23,804 nucleotides of DNA from Haplomitrium mnioides (lineage: Eukaryota; Marchantiophyta; Haplomitriopsida; Calobryales), in NCBI GenBank assembly GCA_049999725.1, contig JBNGIS010005119.1, forward strand, positions 44,436 through 68,239. Reading direction: 5' to 3'. This document shows, piece by piece, positions 1 to 8,983 of the stretch. The number at the start of each line of letters is the position of its first letter. The stretch's first letter is position 1. The position numbers and the translations under genes are program-made. Below the pieces are notes generated by a model. That model was given only the letters and a program-made list of their open reading frames with translations. It was not told where the DNA came from and did not search any database.

Positions 1-73
1 AATGTTATTCAAATATTTGAAAGTTGCGGCAATGACGAGGTCGTCAACGATTAGAAGATGGGGATTATGTAAT

Positions 74-446
74 AGTACAAGGATAAGATTGTGCTATTTA
101 TAAGAAAATAAAAAGAAGTGAAGGAAGTGGTAGAGGGTCACTTTTAGGGTTGAGATTAGATTACTTGCCTTTGAAGTCATTTTAAAAGTTTTAGGGTTGA
201 AATTAGAAGTGACTTGTAAGTGAAGAAAGAGTGATGACACCTTCTTCTCTGGTATAAATAAAAGGACTTCCTAGCCCCACTCCTTATTCTGGAGTTCTTC
301 TCAATTCGCTTTGGCTCTTTGGTTGCTTGACTTTGGCTAGCACTCTTGGCTTTTGTTTGCTTAATGTCTTTGAGTGGTATAGCTCTATTGGAGTTGTCTT
401 GAGGTTGTTACTCAATTGGGAGATGGTATTTGAGTTCTTTTGCACA
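74..446 (+). mobile_element. LTR-like block A, likely solo or truncated LTR
   Basis: This block matches the retroelement LTR at 12382-12746 along its whole length, in the same order and with scattered substitutions and small indels. Shared landmarks include the start AGTACAAG, the AGAAGTGACTTGTAAGTGAAG stretch, GCTTCTTAGCCCC/ACTTCCTAGCCCC and the end GAGTTCTTTT. A TATA-like box, TATAAATA, lies at 253-260 and the matching place in the other copy has CATAAATAG. Homology stops at about position 446 after a CA, which fits an LTR end. No initiator-tRNA primer site or gag follows here, so this is a solo LTR or the end of an element otherwise lost. The left boundary near position 74 is less certain, because the window begins only 73 bases earlier. 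Confidence 0.7.
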
Positions 447-452
447 TATACA

Positions 453-637
453 AGTTAGTAAGAGTGGCCAAAGTTGCCACTCATATGAGCTAGATAGAGT
501 GGCTAGGTTGCAATCTATACGAGCTAGAAAGAGTGACCAAGTTGCTACCATATGAGCTAGGAAGAGTGACCAAGTTCCCTCCTTACGAGTTAGAAAGAGT
601 GACTAGATTGCCACCCATACGAGCTAGTAAGAGTATG
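453..637 (+). repeat. 33-34-bp tandem repeat, about 5.5 copies
   Basis: Units of the form GAGCTAGAAAGAGTGACCAA plus GTTGCCACCATAY recur with a 33-34-bp period immediately to the right of LTR block A. Copies differ by several substitutions, so the array is old. A short open frame crosses it (533-802), but the repeats explain its length and I do not call it a gene. Confidence 0.75.
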
Positions 638-738
638 CTAAGTCGATTGTCGGTTGCATCAAAGAAGACGATGGTGTTAGTGAAGAGCATGCTAAGTGGA
701 TCGTTGGCTACATCAAAGAAGACGATGGTGTTGGTGGC
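631..738 (+). repeat. 54-bp tandem duplication (2 copies)
   Basis: Two 54-bp units start at 631 (GAGTATGCTAAGT) and 685 (GAGCATGCTAAGT). Each ends with CATCAAAGAAGACGATGGTG. The unit length is a multiple of three, so the translation shows an 18-residue repeat, but nothing else indicates coding. Confidence 0.75.
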
Positions 739-2757
739 AGTAGCTTTTCAATTGCAAGAGAGATTACAAAAAAATTTGGGTATGAATGCTTCGTCATTAT
801 GAAGGATTTGGCATCATTGTCTCATTGTCGCCCTACAATATCTAGATGGAGGATTGTGGTAGGGGAATATTTTGGGGATAACGCTTGATGAGTAGCCAAC
901 AAGAGGGTTGTGTTTGTCATCTTTGAACACTTTAGTAATAGGACTATAAAATATGTGATGCTTGCTCAATGTGAGGCCAAAGCACTAGAGAGAAGAGAGA
1001 CCAAAGCAGTAAGAAAAAAAGAGGTGAGGACTGAGCAACTTCTCTTGGAGATGATTGAAGAAAAAAGAGGTAGCGAAGTTTTCTTACAATATGGCAAAGA
1101 GGTTGCAAAGAGCAAAGAACCTCCTTGATGAGAGGACGAGATATGCTCAAAATTCCAATAAATTCAACTTTGGAAGTAAACAAGTGTTTGAAGCAACATA
1201 TATACATTCGAAGAAAATAGATCACACTTACATAACTCTCGAACTATTGGCCTCTTGTTTATAGATAGCAAAGGGGTAGCATTCACCAAATTACAATATT
1301 AAACATTCATCATGAAAGCAAATTGTAGCATTCAACATTCATCTTGAAAGCTCAAAACCTTGCAAAGATAGCCAAAAGTTGCTATTATGTGAAAATTTGA
1401 AAACTACTGCTATATTGTGAAATCTGCCTCTGTCCAATGCTACTATTGAAATCCTCCTACATAAAACTAAATGTATAGAAGTATAGCATTGTAGATTTCA
1501 AGTGAAGGAAGTGATTGTACATTTTTATGAACTTGATGAAACTGATTGATGCATAGAAAGCTTTTGAAAACCAAACAAATGAAACAAACCAAATATAATA
1601 AAGACCCGCAAATTTGAAAAGAACAATTATCTTTCTTATGTGCAGATAGATAAACACTCCCAATTAATGGTTAGGATTTCTGTACATTCTGGTATTGGTC
1701 ATGATTTGACCATTTCTGAAAAGAACACATAGCAAATGGATTCAATGATACTCATTCACACAAGCTCTGGACCACAAAAATACCAGAACTCAAGTGTAGA
1801 AAACAAGTGCAGTGTACCATTCTTGAGATAACAGAATTGTTAACAGATTTGAATTCTGTCCTCTGGAGGCAAAAGAGACAAGGCTGTGGAACCAATGTCG
1901 TGCACAATCTGAGAGCATCTCTCCCTCCAGGTGGCTTCTTCTCTCTCAATATAGTTACAAAGGCTCTCCAAAACTTCAGAGGGTTTGTCATTGCCCTGTT
2001 ATTTCACAGCACTGTTAGATAACCTGAATTCATCACGATTCTGTCAGAACTACCCACCCCTACTTGTGATGTCTATTTAAATAAGAGAATCTTGAGACTC
2101 CATTCAGAGAGAATACTTACCACATTGCAATTTGCAATAGTAGAATAAACTGAACAAAAGATAGACTTGTGTGCAAAGAACAGCTTTCCCATAGGAGGAA
2201 GCAGACCCACCCCCAAATCTGGAACCTGGATGACATCTGTAGGACTACTTTTAAGTACATAACAAAGATTGAATAAAAGTCAAATAAATCTGGGTTGGGC
2301 TGAGAGTGAACCAATGATTCTAATATGCTAATTGTTCAGACCAATGAATCTACCAAATGAGAGTATTAGGTTTAGGGTCAACGTTGAATTATTGGGAATA
2401 GCTATTTCTTATTTGAATGAAGCCTATCTCAGCTCAGTGTTGTAGAGATAGTTGAAGTCTAAATTCTATCCGTTGTGTCGGCCTTACAGCTATTTCAATA
2501 ATCTGCCCCATGGTTTCAGATTACCAAATCTGAGTTTACCATAAATTTACTTTGGTTTCAGAAACTCAAATTGGATAGAAGCTTGCATTTGGCAAGAAAA
2601 TTAGAGCGAGATTGGTGATCTGAAAGGCCACAGGGTTAGGAATTTGTCATCAAAACCAGAGTCTGTATGTTTCTTGGTGTGACCTAAGTTCAAGTCTGAA
2701 TCCTATCTCCAACTCAGTTGGGTAGATAAACAAAATCACTTGGGGAAAACATGAGCT
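739..2757. other. non-coding spacer, no gene recognised
   Basis: About 2 kb without a recognisable gene. Open frames are short and on both strands, without a domain, splice context or similarity within the window. The piece at 1055-1264 reads as a Lys-rich segment but has no further support. A weak direct repeat, CCTATCTC-x-CTCAG, occurs near 2424 and 2702. A small inverted repeat, GGTCA-TGATT-TGACC, lies near 1697. Confidence 0.5.
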
Positions 2758-4454
2758 TCAGCAACCAACCTCATTGCTAGCACCAAGATTGAGCTTCAGT
2801 TCAATTTGAGCTTCATAATCCTCAGATTTGCATGCATGACTGTTACCGTGACCTGCTCCTTTTCGTTCCTTTGACTGCATCCAACAGAGGATAGGTGAAA
2901 ATCCTAAAGACATTAGAACTAACCTTGCATATAGTTGCAAATATATTATGAGTAAGGGTAAGGACATGTCCCAATATGCAGGCTAGGTTGCTAAATATGA
3001 ATGTTCAGACATTTTTGCTATTATCAAACGCAGTCGCTGCCTTTCAAGATAACACTAAGAAATACATAATAAACTATAAGGTATCCTTACAGTGCGCATC
3101 ATGATGCAGAAACAACAATAACGTGATAGAAGTGATTATGATCTTGGAGCAAGATGAAAACCTGGACCAAATCAGTGGACATGGTGTCCAGTTGATTCAA
3201 GATACACGCAATCTGCTCCTCACAAGACGTGATTTCCATCTCCTGCCTCTCCCTTGCAAACTTTAAAACTTCACGTGTCTCCAATAGTTCTTTCTCCAGG
3301 TTTCTGGAGAGATCCCGCAGTGCTGTGTTCTCATTAAGCAGTTCCTGTGATTTAGCTTTCATGCTCATAATTTCCCTGTTCTGGCTGCTAACTAGATCTT
3401 TCAGCACCACTCCACCCATCCTGAATCTGTCTAACTGGATGTCAAGCACAAAGTCGGTTCAATACTCTTGTCTATGGCAATGGAAGTAAGAAAAGCAAAA
3501 GCAGCAGTAAAAGAAAGAAAAATATGACGACACAGAGAGGAGTAATATTTAGAGAAAATATGCTCAGATGACCTCGAAATCCTTTTCAGTGAGTTGGCTT
3601 TCAAGCTGACGTATTTGGAGTACATGTTGATCAAGCTGCTGAGCAAGCTGCTGCTCACTTCTCAACACCATGGACAAGCTGCGTGCATTTTCATCAGATG
3701 AACTCGAACGATGCCCGTCACCGTCGCTTTCGGAAGAATTGAGTTGGCCACCATACGAGTTTCGAAGCTTGCCTATTGCTCCATTGCTGCTTTCTGTGCT
3801 CGCAGACGCTTTCTTCGTTGCGGTCATCGACACTCGCAAATTGCCTTGTTCTATTTGCAATTTCGAATGACTGGAAACAACTACGGCTGACCTCTTCTTT
3901 TCCTGGGACTGCTCTGAAATTTTGAGAGGTCTAACTATCGCCCTCCCAGTTTGCAGGGTAGATGAAACATTGCCTGAAACTCTCCGCAACGAATTCGCCG
4001 TTGTTGTAGTGCCCTTGGGTACGGGCTTTCTAACGTCGGACAATTTCCTCGAAGTTGAATTTGCATACTTCCTGTCGGGCAAGTTTGGCACCGTGGTTGT
4101 GGGAAGCTTCAACCTCGTCAGGCCATCGGTTAACGCTGAAGAGTTAGAAACAGAGCTGGACTTCGCATTCCGTGAAGAAACTGTAGTTTGAGAAAGTTTA
4201 GACTCACGTGTACGATGAGTAGATGAGAACTTCCTCTCGCTTCGTATCTGAGACGATTTCAGTAGTCTCGCAGAATCAGACTTGAAAATATCCTCAGCTT
4301 GGACAACAAATTCTGTGGAAGATACAACGCTTGATTTGTAGATTGTGTGGGGACTAAGAGCTCTTGATGGACGAGAAAAATCGAAATTCGAATTGGGAGA
4401 ATTCTCCTTGGAACTACTGGCATCGTCAGAGGGTGATCCGGGGGGGCTATCCAT
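2758..4454 (-). CDS. Ser-rich basic protein with C-terminal coiled coil, 3 exons
   Basis: The reconstructed gene has three exons: 4454-3573, 3434-3162 and 2874-2758. All junctions are GT-AG and phase 0 (GAG|gtcatc, ATCCAG|TTA, GTCCAG|gttttc, ATGCAG|TCA). The product is 423 residues. Residues 1 to about 230 are low-complexity, Ser/Thr-rich and basic (start MDSPPGSPSDDASSSKENSP), probably disordered. An acidic SSESDGDGHRSSSSDENAR stretch follows. From about residue 255 to 385 there is a strong heptad-rich coiled coil (QLAQQLDQHVLQIRQLESQL; LEKELLETREVLKFARERQE). The last exon adds a short polar tail ending LGASNEVGC. The composition suggests a cytoskeleton or scaffold protein, but I do not recognise the family. 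ATG 4454 was chosen because it is the first ATG in frame. The frame stays open upstream to an acceptor at 4501/4502, so a longer N-terminus through an upstream exon is possible. Codon use and clean junctions suggest an intact gene. Confidence 0.8.
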
Positions 4455-4709
4455 CGATCCTAAAGCAGTTGCAACAAGCACTCGTTGTTGTTCACTCCAT
4501 TCTGCAATCTAAAAACTGGAATCAAGAACAACATTGAAGGCTCAAGTTCCGGCACGGCATCGCATCGCATTGAAATTGCCAGTGGTCGGTAGTACCTGTG
4601 TTGAACACGGCTTTGCACTTCGCATATTCGAAATCGCAGCTTTTTCTATAAGAACAACGTTAACTTTTGTGTGTCTGTTCTCGAGTTTCGCATCTCCCGC
4701 GTCTCTCGC

Positions 4710-4766
4710 TATAAAGACCGTGTGTCCTTTAAAGCCTCCGACTTTATCTTGCACTTACAGGTAAGT
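4710..4766 (+). promoter_or_regulatory. TATA box and first-intron donor of a plus-strand transcript
   Basis: TATAAAG lies at 4710-4716, and a perfect plant 5' splice site CAG|GTAAGT lies at 4760/4761. Together they suggest a transcript starting near 4740 with a very short non-coding first exon, spliced to an exon holding the ATG at 5100. It lies in the gap between two divergent genes, as a shared promoter would. No transcript evidence is available. Confidence 0.4.
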
Positions 4767-4899
4767 ACAAAGTTATAAAAAGTAGGAGCTGCGTTTCTAA
4801 GCTCAAGTCCAAAAATGTGCAATGTGGAAGCCGTCAAGGAGAGTTTTTATCCATGACATCATTCGCCAGTAATCGTTTTACTAAACACGTTGAGCTTAC

Positions 4900-5114
4900 G
4901 GTTCCACTATCCCACTTTGCGGCAGCATGGATAGGAATGTCTCCCCTTTTCTTGCTCCCAATTTTGGATGAACTGCATTCCACTCCGGCCTTCCTTGGCT
5001 TGTGGACAACCGAAGAATACTTTGGGAGAGCGGATTGCACAGTTGTGTCGCTGTAGTTCCAGTTGTTCTCAATAGGATTCCGCGTTTGAAGCAGAGAAGA
5101 TGATGCGTATTCAT
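4900..5114 (-). other. possible upstream coding exon of the coiled-coil gene
   Basis: On the minus strand a frame opens with ATG at 5114 and reaches the donor C|gtaagc at 4900/4899. It can be joined to the acceptor TTGCAG|AATGG at 4501. The join keeps frame (one base carried over) and gives ...SGIVE-QWSEQQRVLVATALGS-MDSPPG..., so the downstream frame really is open to the splice site. It would add about 88 residues. Against it, this exon's start overlaps antisense with the conserved start of the small membrane-protein gene at 5100, and its composition is not distinctive. It could equally be a 5' untranslated exon. Confidence 0.35.
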
Positions 5115-5204
5115 ACATTCGTGGGGATGGTAGCTGCTGTATACGTGGGTGTGAAAATAGTTGACAGATTGGTCGTGTGGAATGCTGAACGGAAAGGAGA
5201 TAAG
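5100..5204 (+). CDS. small single-pass membrane protein, copy 1 (first exon)
   Basis: ATG at 5100 opens MMRIHTFVGMVAAVYVGVKI, one hydrophobic segment, followed by a basic W-N-A-E-R-K-G-D-K tail. The exon aligns residue by residue with the first exon at 8984. Most differences are silent or conservative (R/R, I/V, HTFVG/HTFVG, YVGV/YVGV, DRLVVW/ERLIVW, ERKGDK/ERKGEK), which indicates selection on protein. I place the exon end at AAG|gtttgg (5204), matching the other copy. Without splicing the frame ends at TAG 5271-5273 (57 residues), and similarity extends about eight codons past the donor (VWFSLFEP against VWFSFLDP), so an unspliced form is possible. The type I-like topology and size suit a small organelle or ER membrane protein, but I do not recognise the family. 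The matching second exon was not found with confidence; a weak candidate starts at 8168. Confidence 0.6.
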
Positions 5205-6118
5205 GTTTGGTTTTCCTTATTTGAACCTTTTATTTTGAACTCTTTGGAATTGGTTGGGTTCTTCCCGAGGTAGCTTAAATTAATGTGAGAATTTCTTTCC
5301 CTCCTTTCTGCGACATTCTCTCAAATTTTTGCTATTGTGTGTGTGGAGTGTAGACGGAATCCAGGAACAATTCCGGAGAGCTGTGACGTTATCTCTCCTC
5401 ATAACGGAGGTAATAATCTGCAGAATCACTTATGTTGACCTCACACTTTGTTTCCACGCCAATTTGCAACCTGAGTTGTTGCAACTTTGCCATCGTCTTA
5501 TAGATTATGCAGCAGTTTGGGTAATCGACAACATATTCACACTTTTGCCGGACTTGTTGCGTGTTTCAAACTTCTTGCGTCCCGTGTAGTGTTGTGTGCA
5601 AACAATATAGCCTCTCGCATTTTCCAGCCTTCGGACGTGCGGTGTTCCAACAAGTAGAAGTTGATCGATACTTTCGTTGCATAAATATTTGGTTGGCATT
5701 TTTCGTGTCATCCTTGCTTACCTCTATGTCTTCAATATTCTACAGCAACGGTATATTCTTTGTGGGTTCGACAATTGTCTCGAACTACGGTACTTAAAAC
5801 AATAGAGATTGCCACCTTGAAATTGACTGTGAAGACATTTCTCCGCACATTGAACAGTCCACTTTTAACACAGGAAGTTTGCTACGAGACCTTACCTATT
5901 AATGGGCGTCTAATGCCACCTAGTTCAATCAGAAATTTCAGAACTTTCACCTTTTCCTCTCAAACTTCAAATTTAATCTTGATAACCCTTACCGGCGCAG
6001 TGCTGATGCAGCTTCAACTCGAGTATTTCAAAGCTGAAAGGAATGAAACAGAGTACGCTGTGTCAACTCTTGTTTTTGAAAATTCCTGAGGTCTTGTGAA
6101 ATTTCCACTCTACTCCAG
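5205..6118 (+). other. intronic or unassigned stretch with weak coding signals
   Basis: An open frame covers 5329-5589 with a segment GIQEQFRRAVTLSLLITE that ends at a good donor GAG|gtaata near 5408. Another open frame covers 5760-6089. Neither has a recognised domain, and phases do not link cleanly to the neighbouring candidate exons. They may be exons of the same plus-strand gene or chance frames. Confidence 0.25.
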
Positions 6119-6910
6119 TTGGAAAGCTCAAGCAAAGCATCTTCCATACCATCTGCACGTTAATCTATGAAGCAGTTTACCCGGATTTGGAACAGCAGGA
6201 AGAGGTTGACAAGTTTTCTTGTGAAGTGAGTAAAATTTCAATTCAGTTCTTGACTATGATGAGATGATGAGGCTGAATAGTCTGAAACTTTGTGTTGACA
6301 CCACATTGTGAAATTCAGGCTGCACTCTATTTGTGATGTGTGTAGGTTTGTCCTAGACTATTGCAGCTTCCATTTATTTGTTTTTGTGGTTAGTTTTACT
6401 CTCCACAACTTCATAACTATATGATGAGATTAGATTGCGAAATGGGAGGATGTCTTGGAGCTTATATGAGTAAGTAAACTTGAAATTGCACGATGGTAAA
6501 CAGAAAAGAGATTGTGTAAATATTTCATGGAATTTCACATCCCTCATTACTGTCCATTTGTGTGTATCTAAAGACGTTCAGTGAGTTTCTGTTCCTGCTG
6601 TGGACAGTTTGACTGAAAGAATAGGTTTGCTTGCCAACATTTTTCTTAAGCAGCATTTTTACCCGCGTTTTCCAGGAATGTGTCCTTTCAGACGTTTCTG
6701 ACATATTGAGACGCAGCAAACATCATTGTTTTGTTTCAGAAATCGTTGAAAGATCTTTTGCTTGGGCCAATGCAGAGTCTCCCTAGATCTCGCTATCTTC
6801 TTTTGGAAGTTTCAGCTACTCCTGGGATGCAAGGACACAAAAGCTTTTACACCATTCTTGTATTTACAGAGAAATGTTTTCCTGATTGGGATTGCAGGCA
6901 GGAGTTATAG
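6119..6910 (+). CDS. two linked candidate exons of an unrecognised spliced gene
   Basis: Exon 6119-6225 is bordered by the acceptor CTACTCCAG and the strong donor GAA|gtgagt. It reads GKLKQSIFHTICTLIYEAVY followed by an acidic PDLEQQEEVDKFSCE. The next strong acceptor, TTTGTTTCAG at 6739, starts a frame in the same phase (KSLKDLLLGPMQSLPRSRYL and on) that stays open to TAG at 6908. The phase match and the good splice sites support one gene. I recognise no family, and where the second exon ends is unknown because a donor before the stop (for example GAA|gtttca) is possible. These exons may belong to the transcript starting near 4740 or to a gene of their own. Confidence 0.4.
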
Positions 6911-7247
6911 CTTCCTCTGGGAATTAATGATCCCAGGGGGTAATAAAATACTCACAGAGGAGTTGTTGGCACTGATTGAATGGGACTTCGATTCCATGAG
7001 AAGTTTATGGAGAAGGTGCTCTGGCTGGGTGTTGGATTGTATGTAAGGTGGCTAAATTGATTGCTTGAAAGGTCATGCTCAACTGCAAAAATTGTTAGCT
7101 GAGGTTGATATTTTTGCAGTGAAAGGAAAACTGAAAAGAGGTGAAATGTCGTCAGTCCACCTTGGCTCACATTTTGGGAACATCTTCTCAATTCAGTAAA
7201 CCCAACTAATACTTGAGCATGATTTGATCATTCAAGCTGACGAGTTA

Positions 7248-7347
7248 NNNNNNNNNNNNNNNNNNNNNNNNNNNNNNNNNNNNNNNNNNNNNNNNNNNNN
7301 NNNNNNNNNNNNNNNNNNNNNNNNNNNNNNNNNNNNNNNNNNNNNNN
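7248..7347. other. assembly gap (100 N)
   Basis: A run of exactly 100 N, the usual placeholder for a gap of unknown size. Exons of the plus-strand gene may be missing here. Confidence 0.95.
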
Positions 7348-8167
7348 AAACCTCAGGGTGAATCTAGTCACTGGCCAAAGCCACGCACACCATAGATATA
7401 GCAGGATTTAGGGAGAGATCAGCATGACCAATAAAATAAAAGTCATAACTTTTTGCATAATCAAAGAATATGACTTAAGTGGCTCTTTGAATTACAAAGT
7501 GAAAGTGGTGGAATTTCTTGCACTTTGATGAGCATGGAATGACGCGTGGGCTGAGCCCAACCGCACAGCAGCCCTGATTGGGCTTAGCTCATCTTCTATC
7601 TAGCGCACATCTACTGTAGGAGCCCTTAAGGACCCCAGAATGTGGCCATAGTTTACAGTGTATACGGTTCTCCATGTTCAGTTAGTTGGACTGGACGCTA
7701 GAACAACCAAGTAAAATCAATCAATTAAGTAATCCCTTAGAACCTTTGCTGGCAGTGTTGAGACATGCAGGTTTCTGCTTTCTCAAGTGTTGCAGTGCCG
7801 TTTCATCTCTTTGGCTGTCGATATGTAATCTTTGTGCTGTATTGGATTGCAGATATTGCAGGTGGCATTTGGGAGGTGAGGCATATTGTTCATCCTCACA
7901 TTCCCATTCAATCCCTTTTGATGTGATTGTTGTTAATTTTATCATAGCGCCAGCCCAAAATTCCATCAGTGTTATCAAAGGGGCTTGGTTTCTGTTTGAG
8001 AGTCTGTTGTAGGTCTTTGTCTTCAACAAATTTACTCATCTATATTGTCTGTCTGTTATTATTATCACATCATTGAGTTTTGTATTGCCAAGAAAATTTT
8101 AGATGAGGTTATTTTAACTACAGTACAACTTGAAATTTTCTGAATTGCTTATTATGTTCATTTGCAG
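7348..8167. other. stretch without a supported gene; contains a hairpin
   Basis: No exon is convincing here. Open frames overlap on opposite strands at 7686-8012 and 7721-8029, without features. A stem-loop is visible at 7550-7588: GCTGAGCCCAA against TTGGGCTTAGC (10 of 11 pairing), with a loop of about 17 bases and possible outer pairing GATGAG (7528)/CTCATC (7588). Two acceptor-like CAG sites lie near 7851-7860. Confidence 0.4.
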
Positions 8168-8661
8168 AAGCTACAGATGGAGTATCTTACAACCTTTGTT
8201 AAGGATTTGTTTTTGTGGGACACATTTGGTACTGCACAGAGTCAAATTGCTCATGAATTGGGGGATCTGTTACTTTTATCATTATATAAGATCATCACGT
8301 AATTGGGTGTGTAATTTTGATGCTAGTTTGAATAACATTTGTAGTAAAATCAGGGAGAAAAGGTACGTGTACATATCCCTTCAATCCATTACCCACGTCC
8401 ACATGCTGACCTTGGGATCTACTGAGGTGTAGACAACATGTCTGAAATCAGGCCTTAAGATTGTGTTTCTCAAGTGGGCTGATCCACTGGTGTTCTCCAA
8501 ACTTACACCACGAGCTGTGGCTGTGCGAGGCTGAGATGCAAGGATATCATTTGTATGCAAAGGATTCATGAGCCTCGACGCTCGGTTTCATGATTTAGCT
8601 ACGGTACTGTAGCTGTTTATTGCGAGTTGACAAAACGGTCTGATGAAGGTGCTGTAATAAA
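8168..8661 (+). CDS. candidate 3' exons and poly(A) signal of an unnamed gene
   Basis: A strong acceptor, ATTTGCAG at 8167, opens a frame KLQMEYLTTFVKDLFLWDTF running to TAA at 8300. A second acceptor, GGTGTAG at 8432, opens TTCLKSGLKIVFLKWADPLV, which ends at TGA 8532-8534 after 33 residues. AATAAA at 8656-8661, 122 bases after that stop, is well placed as a poly(A) signal. This suggests the end of a plus-strand gene. The donor joining the two pieces is not obvious, since the available GT sites give the wrong phase. Both exons are therefore tentative and no family is recognised. Confidence 0.3.
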
Positions 8662-8687
8662 GAGAACTTCAATTTTACTTGGTTTAT

Positions 8688-8909
8688 TTAAGTCACCATC
8701 TCCCACCCCTTCCGATTGGTAGTGTCGTGTTGCCTTTCTATGCTAGTTTGAACAAGCGCTTCCTGATGAGAGAGCAGCCATGATCGACTTGAAGTCAGAT
8801 TGAAATTCAGACTTGAGATGCAATCACTGAAATAGTCACATTCTGAGGATGGTGAAGCCCATATTGTCCAGTCAGTGAACGGCACCGCCGCCGTTGGTGC
8901 TCCGGTCAT
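8688..8909 (-). CDS. hypothetical small protein, divergent from copy 2
   Basis: ATG at 8909 opens a 73-residue frame (MTGAPTAAVPFTDWTIWASP..., end WEMVT). It starts only 75 bases from the oppositely directed ATG at 8984, so the two could share a promoter. The N-terminal third has a coding-like composition, and the rest is Ser-rich without motifs. It could be only the first exon of a longer gene, since a donor inside the frame is possible. The region around its start faintly resembles that of the coiled-coil gene (GCTTTGGGGTCCATG against GCTTTAGGATCGATG). Confidence 0.35.
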   Translation of the reverse strand: MTGAPTAAVPFTDWTIWASPSSECDYFSDCISSLNFNLTSSRSWLLSHQEALVQTSIERQHDTTNRKGWEMVT

Positions 8910-8921
8910 GGACCCCAAAGC

Positions 8922-8929
8922 TTAGGGTT
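8922..8929 (-). promoter_or_regulatory. telo-box-like element between divergent starts
   Basis: AACCCTAA on the minus strand (TTAGGGTT on plus) matches the core of the plant telo-box AAACCCTAA. It lies in the 75-bp gap between two divergent start codons. In plants such boxes are enriched near promoters of genes expressed in growing tissue. A single 8-mer is weak evidence by itself. Confidence 0.35.
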
Positions 8930-8983
8930 AAGAAAGTTGCGTTCTAGTCAGGGCGAGAGTAATCAATCAGATCGCAAAAAAAA

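Noticed and set aside
533-802. 89-residue open frame near the left edge
   Set aside because: It is made of the 34-bp and 54-bp tandem repeats; the 54-bp unit is a multiple of three, which keeps the frame open without coding.
3670-4191. Plus-strand open frames opposite the coiled-coil gene
   Set aside because: They are mirror frames of the long minus-strand exon, whose splice sites and coiled-coil pattern are consistent.
4834-5118. 94-residue minus-strand frame in another phase at the divergent promoter
   Set aside because: Its phase does not join the downstream coiled-coil exon, whereas the neighbouring frame 4900-5114 does.
6762-7046. 94-residue plus-strand frame starting MGQCRVSLDLAIFFWK
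   Set aside because: The frame that continues from the acceptor at 6739 in phase with the previous exon is a different one; this frame has no splice support.
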